DNA from: Podocnemis expansa
Lineage: Eukaryota; Chordata; Testudines; Podocnemididae
Direction: 5' to 3'
NCBI GenBank assembly: GCA_007922195.1
Contig: ML682013.1
Coordinates: 21,144,645-21,208,644, forward strand
DNA length: 64,000 nucleotides
Shown in pieces: positions 59,670 to 64,000 of the stretch. The notes below the pieces were generated by a model, which was not told where the DNA came from, did not search any database, and worked only from the letters and a program-made list of their open reading frames with translations. The stretch's first letter is position 1; each line of letters opens with the position of its first letter. Position numbers and translations under genes: made by a program.

Positions 59670-59770
59670 AAGAGGGTCTTTGGTCAGGGCCCATATTTTT
59701 GTTTTGTTTCCATTGCCTAGCACAATGAGTCCTGATTCATAACTGCAGTACAGATGATTATAAAATACTC
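59670..59770 (+). mobile_element. MIR/LINE tail fragment
   Basis: TTTCCATTGCCTAGCACAAT and GAGTCCTGATTCATAACTGC match the common tail GTGCCTAGCACAATGGGGCC of old amniote SINE/LINE elements. Confidence 0.5.
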
Positions 59771-59985
59771 AAAATATTTATAGCGCATGGAAGCCATTGA
59801 AAATCTGACTAAAATAATCATGAGGAAAGTCATATTGGCAGTGTCCATTTTCTTCACATTTCTTCAACAAAGTCAAGGTTTGTTCCTGAAAACATTTAAT
59901 TAAAGGAATATTAACCCACTTCTGCATCCTGGTGTAAACTGAAAAACATTCTATCTGGAAGCAGTTCTGTCTCTTCTAATTATTC

Positions 59986-61480
59986 ATAGCATCATGGAAT
60001 CATAAAAGATTAGGATTGGAAGGAACCATCGGTGATCATCAAGTCCAACCTCAAGATCAAAGCAGGACCAAACCCAACTAAATCATCTTACTCAGGGCTT
60101 TGTCATGCCAGGCATTAAAAACCTCTAAGGATGGAAATTCCACCACCTCCCTAGGTAACCCACTCCAGTGCTTCACCACTTGCTTAGAGAAAGAGTTTCT
60201 CCTCATATGCAACCTTGACTTCCCCCACTGCAACTTGGGACCATTGTTCCTAGTTCTATCATCTGCCATTACTGAGAGCAGCCTAGCTCCATCCTCTTTT
60301 TCACTCCTCCTTTGGGTAGCTGAAGGCTGCTATCAAATCCCCCGCTCATTCTCTTCTTTTGCAGACTAAACAAGTCTAGTTCCTTCGGCCTCTCCGCATA
60401 TGTAAGCTGGTCTAGCCTTCTATTAATTTTTGTTGTCCTTTACTGGATTCTCTCCAGTAGGTCCACATATTTTTCTGTAGTGGGGAGCCCAAAACTGGAC
60501 ATAGTACTCCAAAGATGACCTTACAAGTGCCAAATAGAGGGGCATGAGAGAGGGGAATAATGACTTCCCTTGGTCTGCTGACAATGCTCCTACTAATGTA
60601 GCCCAGTATACCATTAACTTTCTTAGCAAGAAGGGCACATTGTTGACTCATCATCAGCTTCCTGTCCACCACAATCCCAGGTCTTTTTCTTCAGAACTGC
60701 TACCTAGCCAGTCAGTCCCCTTTGGTAGCAATATATAGGATTCTTCCATCCTTAGTTCAGAACTTTTCACATTTCCTTGTTGTACTCAGCAGATTTCTTT
60801 TGACCCAATTCTCTGATTTGTCTAGCTCACTCTGTATTCTATCAGTTCAGCATACCGACTGCACCCTGCAGCTTAGTGTCATCTGCAAACTTGTTGATGG
60901 TGCAATCCACTTCATCATCCAGATCATTAATTAAGATGTTGAACAAAACTGGCCCCAGAACTGACCCCAAGGCACTTCACTTCTTACCAGCTGCCAGCTA
61001 GATACTGAGCCATTGATCTTTACCTATTGAGTCTGATGATCTAGCCAGCTTCCAATCTACCTTACAGTCCATTCATCCAACCTATGTATCTCTGACTTGT
61101 TGGCAGGAATATTGTGGGAGACCCCATATCAAAAGCTTTGCTAAAATCAAGTTTTATTACGTCTGTCTCTTTCCCTACCTCCACAGTGTCGGAGTAGCTT
61201 TTGATATCTCATCATAGAAGGCAATCAGGTTGATCAGGTGTGACATACCCTTAGTGAATCCATGCTGACTATTCCTGATCACCTTCCTCACTTCCAGGTG
61301 CCTCAAAATTACTTCCTTGAGGACCATGATTTTTCCAGGGTCTCAGGTGAAGCTGACTCATCTGTAGGTCTCCAGACTTTCATCATTCCCTTTTTTGAAG
61401 AAGATACTCTGCTTTGAACTTTTCCTATTTGTTTCTACTTCAAGGGATCTATGCATGAGGACCGATATCTGTGTTGCTAA
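59986..61480 (-). mobile_element. CR1-like LINE, 3' part, minus strand
   Basis: The + strand begins with CATCATGGAATCATAAAAG and GGATTGGAAGGAACCATC, the reverse complement of the usual CR1 3' end seen in birds and turtles. On the minus strand, pieces read FPSLEVFNAWHDKAL, CALLAKKVNGILGYISRS and a damaged reverse-transcriptase section up to about 61400. Several frameshifts and stops make it non-functional. It sits antisense inside DOCK4 intron 5. Confidence 0.88.
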
Positions 61481-62506
61481 GAAATTCAGTTGCTCCTGTT
61501 GCCTATTTCTTTCTTTTTTAAGATGACTTAATCTTCTTCATCGCAACTAATTATGATTATTTGGCACCAAAAATGGGCTAAATGCCTGCTTCAAAGAATT
61601 TATTTTGTAAATGAAAGTGAAATTTAAAAAGAAGAGAAAACCAAGCCTCTGGGAGAGGTTCTGGGATATAGAAGTTACAGATACAAGGTTGTGATGTGAC
61701 AGAAGATTTTGACTTCTCATGGGGATTGTGCAGCAAGGGCAGCTGATGGTCCTGGCTTTGTGCAGTTGTTCATAATAATAACGAAAAGAAGAAGAGGAGA
61801 TAATCAGCCAGGATAGAAAAAACAAGCTCTGAACAGAGTGTTTTTCAAAACTTGATATATTGCATCATCAGATCTTAAAGACTCAAACCACTTCCTCAAA
61901 ATAAGCTTGCCCAGACAATATAAAAATGACAATATTAATTATTGAGAATTGGAACTGATGAGTGAATGGAACTATTGCTGCCCATTGTTTTTATGGGAAA
62001 TGATATACATCCTTAACAATAGTACAATTAAGGTGGCAAAATGTGGGGTGAAGAAGTCATAAGGCAATTCAGATAATTGCACCTGCATGAGAGTTAAGCA
62101 GAAGGCTTCTGTCAAGAAAGATTGCAAATGCTTATAGCTATTTGCATTTAAAGAATTATATCTACTGCTAGTAATAAGGCATGCCTAAATAAGGGTTGAA
62201 ACTGATTCCTTGCTCTTCAGACCATCAATAGGTAGAGAAATCTACAGAGGTAGGGCTCGAGAGAGGGATCACCTAGAGTAGTGCTTTAAATGATGTTGAG
62301 TCTCTGAATGGATTTTCTGTCTATCCCTCCTCACTGGGCCTTTGATGGAATATCACAGTATGTTGGGGCAAAGAGAGAATGAAGCACATGAGGGAGAAGA
62401 TAAGAGAGGGTTCTAGAAGAGCTTTCATTTCCTCCTCCCCCACTTTGTATTTCACATTATCAACTTCCTCAGTGGACACATAAGTGTTTGTTTGTGTATC
62501 TGACAG

Positions 62507-62655
62507 AGAAATGAAGGGGATCTCTTTCACCGACTGTGGCACATAATGAATGAAATCCTGGACCTACGAAGGCAGGTGCTTGTTGGCCATCTTACCCATG
62601 ACCGGATGAAGGATGTAAAACGCCACATCACTGCTCGCCTGGATTGGGGCAATGA
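62507..62655 (+). CDS. DOCK4: DOCK4 coding exon 6 (N-terminal helical region)
   Basis: A 149-base exon encoding RNEGDLFHRLWHIMNEILDL and then RRQVLVGHLTHDRMKDVKRH, ITARLDWGN and the first two bases of a glutamate codon. It belongs to the helical bundle after the SH3 domain, roughly residues 107-155; KRHITARLDWGNE is strongly conserved between DOCK3 and DOCK4. The acceptor is ATCTGACAG ending at 62506 and the donor is a strong GTGAGT. The next coding exon (expected to begin by completing the glutamate, then QLGLDLVPRK as recalled for the family) is beyond the right edge. Starting some 50 to 280 bases downstream lies a same-strand CR1 element. Confidence 0.93.
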
Positions 62656-64000
62656 GTGAGTAAGAGTTAATGATAGCAGCAATGATGGTAACCCAATCAT
62701 AAATGAATTACAATGTGGGAGGCCTGGGGGAAGGTATGGAACTTAGGGCGTGACAGGACTATAACACCAGCGATAAAAGAGAGGGTGGTTGGAACATGGG
62801 AAGGGGGATCAAATAATTGTCTTAGATGTTCTAATGAAGCCCTAATACCTGAGGCGAGTGGGGGAGGACAATGCCAGGAGAAAATACAAGGAGGTAGATG
62901 CAACAGAATTAAAAATTGACATGGGAAAGTAGGGCAATCAGCCTGATATCTTAGGTGCCTGTACAGAAATGTGAGGAGCCTGGGAAACAAGCAGGAAGAA
63001 TTGGTAGTACTGGTGCAGACAAGGCACCATGATATACTTGGAATAACAGAGATGTGGTGAAATAGCGTGCATGACTGGAGCTCTGCCATGGAGGGTATAA
63101 ATTGTTCAGGAAGGACAGGCAGGGAAGAAGAGGGGGAGGAGTAGCGCTATATGTAAAAGAGCTCTATGACTGCTCAGAGCTCCATTATGGAAGTGGAACT
63201 GAACCATTTGAAAATCTGTGGGTTAAGCTTAGAGGAGAGAGCAACAAGGGGGATGTTGTGGAGGGTGTCTGCTATAGACCTCCAGACCAGAAGGAGGAGG
63301 TGGATGAGGCATTCTATGGACAACTGGCAGAAGTTTCCAGATCACAGGCCCTGGTTCTCATGGGGGACTTCAATTACCCTGACATCTGCTGGGAGGCCAA
63401 TACAGCAGTGCACAGGCAATCCAGGAATTTTTTGGAGAGTGTTGAGGGCAACTTCCTCGTACAAATGCTGGAGGAACCAACTAGGGGCCTTGCACCTCTC
63501 GACCTGCTGCTCCCAAACTGAGAAGAATTGATTGGGGATGTAGAAGTGAATGGCAACCTGGGCAGCAGTGACCATGAGATGGTAGAGTTCAAGATGCTGA
63601 TTAATGGAAAAAAGGAAAGAAGCAAAATGCAGATCCTGTACTTCAGAAAAGCAGATTTTGTTTCCCTCAGGGAACTGATAGGCACAATCCCTTGGGAGGC
63701 TGATCTGAAGGGGAAAGGCATCCAAGAGAGCTGGCTGTATTTTAAAGAAATCCTGCTAAGGACACACGAAGATACCATTCTGATGTGCAGAAAGAACAGC
63801 AAACATAGAAGGTGCCCAGCGTGGCTTAACAGAACTCTGCACTGAGCTAAAGAATAAAAAGGAAGCTTACAGAAAGTGGAAAATTGGACAGATGACTAAG
63901 GAGGCATATAAAGATACTGCTCAGGACTGCAAGGATAAAATGAGAAAGGCCAAAGGACAACTGGAGTTGTGGCTAGCAAGGGATGTGAAGGATAACAGCA
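62656..64000 (+). other. DOCK4: DOCK4 intron 6, start (runs off window)
   Basis: Begins with the GTGAGT donor of the preceding exon. After some 50 bases most of it is occupied by a + strand CR1 element. Confidence 0.85.
62700..64000 (+). mobile_element. CR1-like LINE, endonuclease part of ORF2, runs off right edge
   Basis: From about 62940 one frame reads as the start of a CR1 ORF2: NVRSLGNKQEELVVLVQT, then ILGITEMWW (glutamate of the endonuclease), [41 protein letters not shown] (GDFN catalytic motif) and, after a shift near 63521, LGSSDHEMVEFKM (SDH motif). These are the apurinic-type endonuclease motifs of non-LTR retrotransposons. There is an in-frame stop near 63060 and one near 63519, so it is not intact, but it is the best-preserved LINE here. 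The reverse transcriptase would lie beyond the window. The 5' limit is uncertain. It lies in sense orientation within DOCK4 intron 6. Confidence 0.88.

Larger units (their letters stand above)
55814..62506 (+). other. DOCK4: DOCK4 intron 5
   Basis: GT-AG intron of 6,693 bases, the longest complete one here. It holds PLE ends at 57928-58049 and 59278-59390, a MITE-like repeat near 57090-57185, a MIR-like tail at 59670-59770 and a minus-strand CR1 at 59986-61480. 55820-57080, 58050-59270 and 61480-62500 show nothing recognisable. Confidence 0.88.

Noticed and set aside
49448..62655. DOCK3 as the identity of the host gene
   Set aside because: Shared motifs exist, but SFRGTVPHG, GFALKNPNIKG, ACVKNKGQFEM and LWHIMNEILDL fit DOCK4; DOCK3 as recalled differs at these places.
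62697..63802. Minus-strand frames of 127-142 codons
   Set aside because: Complement of the CR1 endonuclease region, whose + frame has the recognised motifs.
1..64000. CRISPR array, prokaryotic operon, tRNA or rRNA genes
   Set aside because: No regularly spaced repeats, Shine-Dalgarno-linked genes, or cloverleaf/rRNA sequence seen; gene structure is spliced and repeats are vertebrate.

Overview
This is a window of a vertebrate nuclear genome, almost certainly a sauropsid and most likely a turtle (a crocodilian is not excluded). The basis is the mix of repeats: CR1-type LINEs in several states of decay, old MIR-like SINEs, two DIRS-type tyrosine-recombinase retrotransposons, many Penelope-like element (PLE) 3' ends, and hAT-like and Harbinger-like non-autonomous DNA transposons. 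There is no dense coding, no operon structure and no rRNA or tRNA gene that I can recognise.

The only host gene I can support is DOCK4 (dedicator of cytokinesis 4), read on the + strand. Five consecutive coding exons are visible at 49448-49531, 51440-51480, 53191-53246, 55717-55813 and 62507-62655. They have AG/GT junctions and join in frame into about 142 codons: the N-terminal SH3 domain and the start of the helical segment after it. The first coding exon (about 12 codons) is not in the window, so 1-49447 reads as part of a long first intron. The gene continues past the right edge.

Layout: 1-10.7 kb is AT-rich intron with small MIR, hAT and old CR1 remnants. 10.7-12.4 kb is a broken CR1. 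12.9-15.0 kb is a GC-rich, low-complexity repeat block. 16.8-17.7 kb has two PLE ends and 18.0-18.4 kb a Harbinger-like MITE. 19.9-22.7 kb is a deleted DIRS copy with its terminal repeats. 23.9-24.7 kb has two CR1 pieces in opposite orientation. 28-31 kb has PLE, MIR and MITE pieces. 33.0-39.05 kb is a nested cluster: two PLE pieces head to head, then a DIRS copy that itself holds a Harbinger-like MITE and a hAT element, both with target-site duplications. 39-49 kb is mostly plain intron. From 49.4 kb the DOCK4 exons alternate with introns carrying CR1, PLE, MIR and hAT pieces. A CR1 with an open endonuclease domain begins just after the last exon and runs off the window.

No new gene system was found. 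The most interesting signals are hammerhead-ribozyme-like cores in the PLE repeats, the nested mobile-element cluster at 33-39 kb, and the pair of MITEs packed with short inverted motifs. All family assignments come from reading motifs and recalled consensus patterns; no database search was run.
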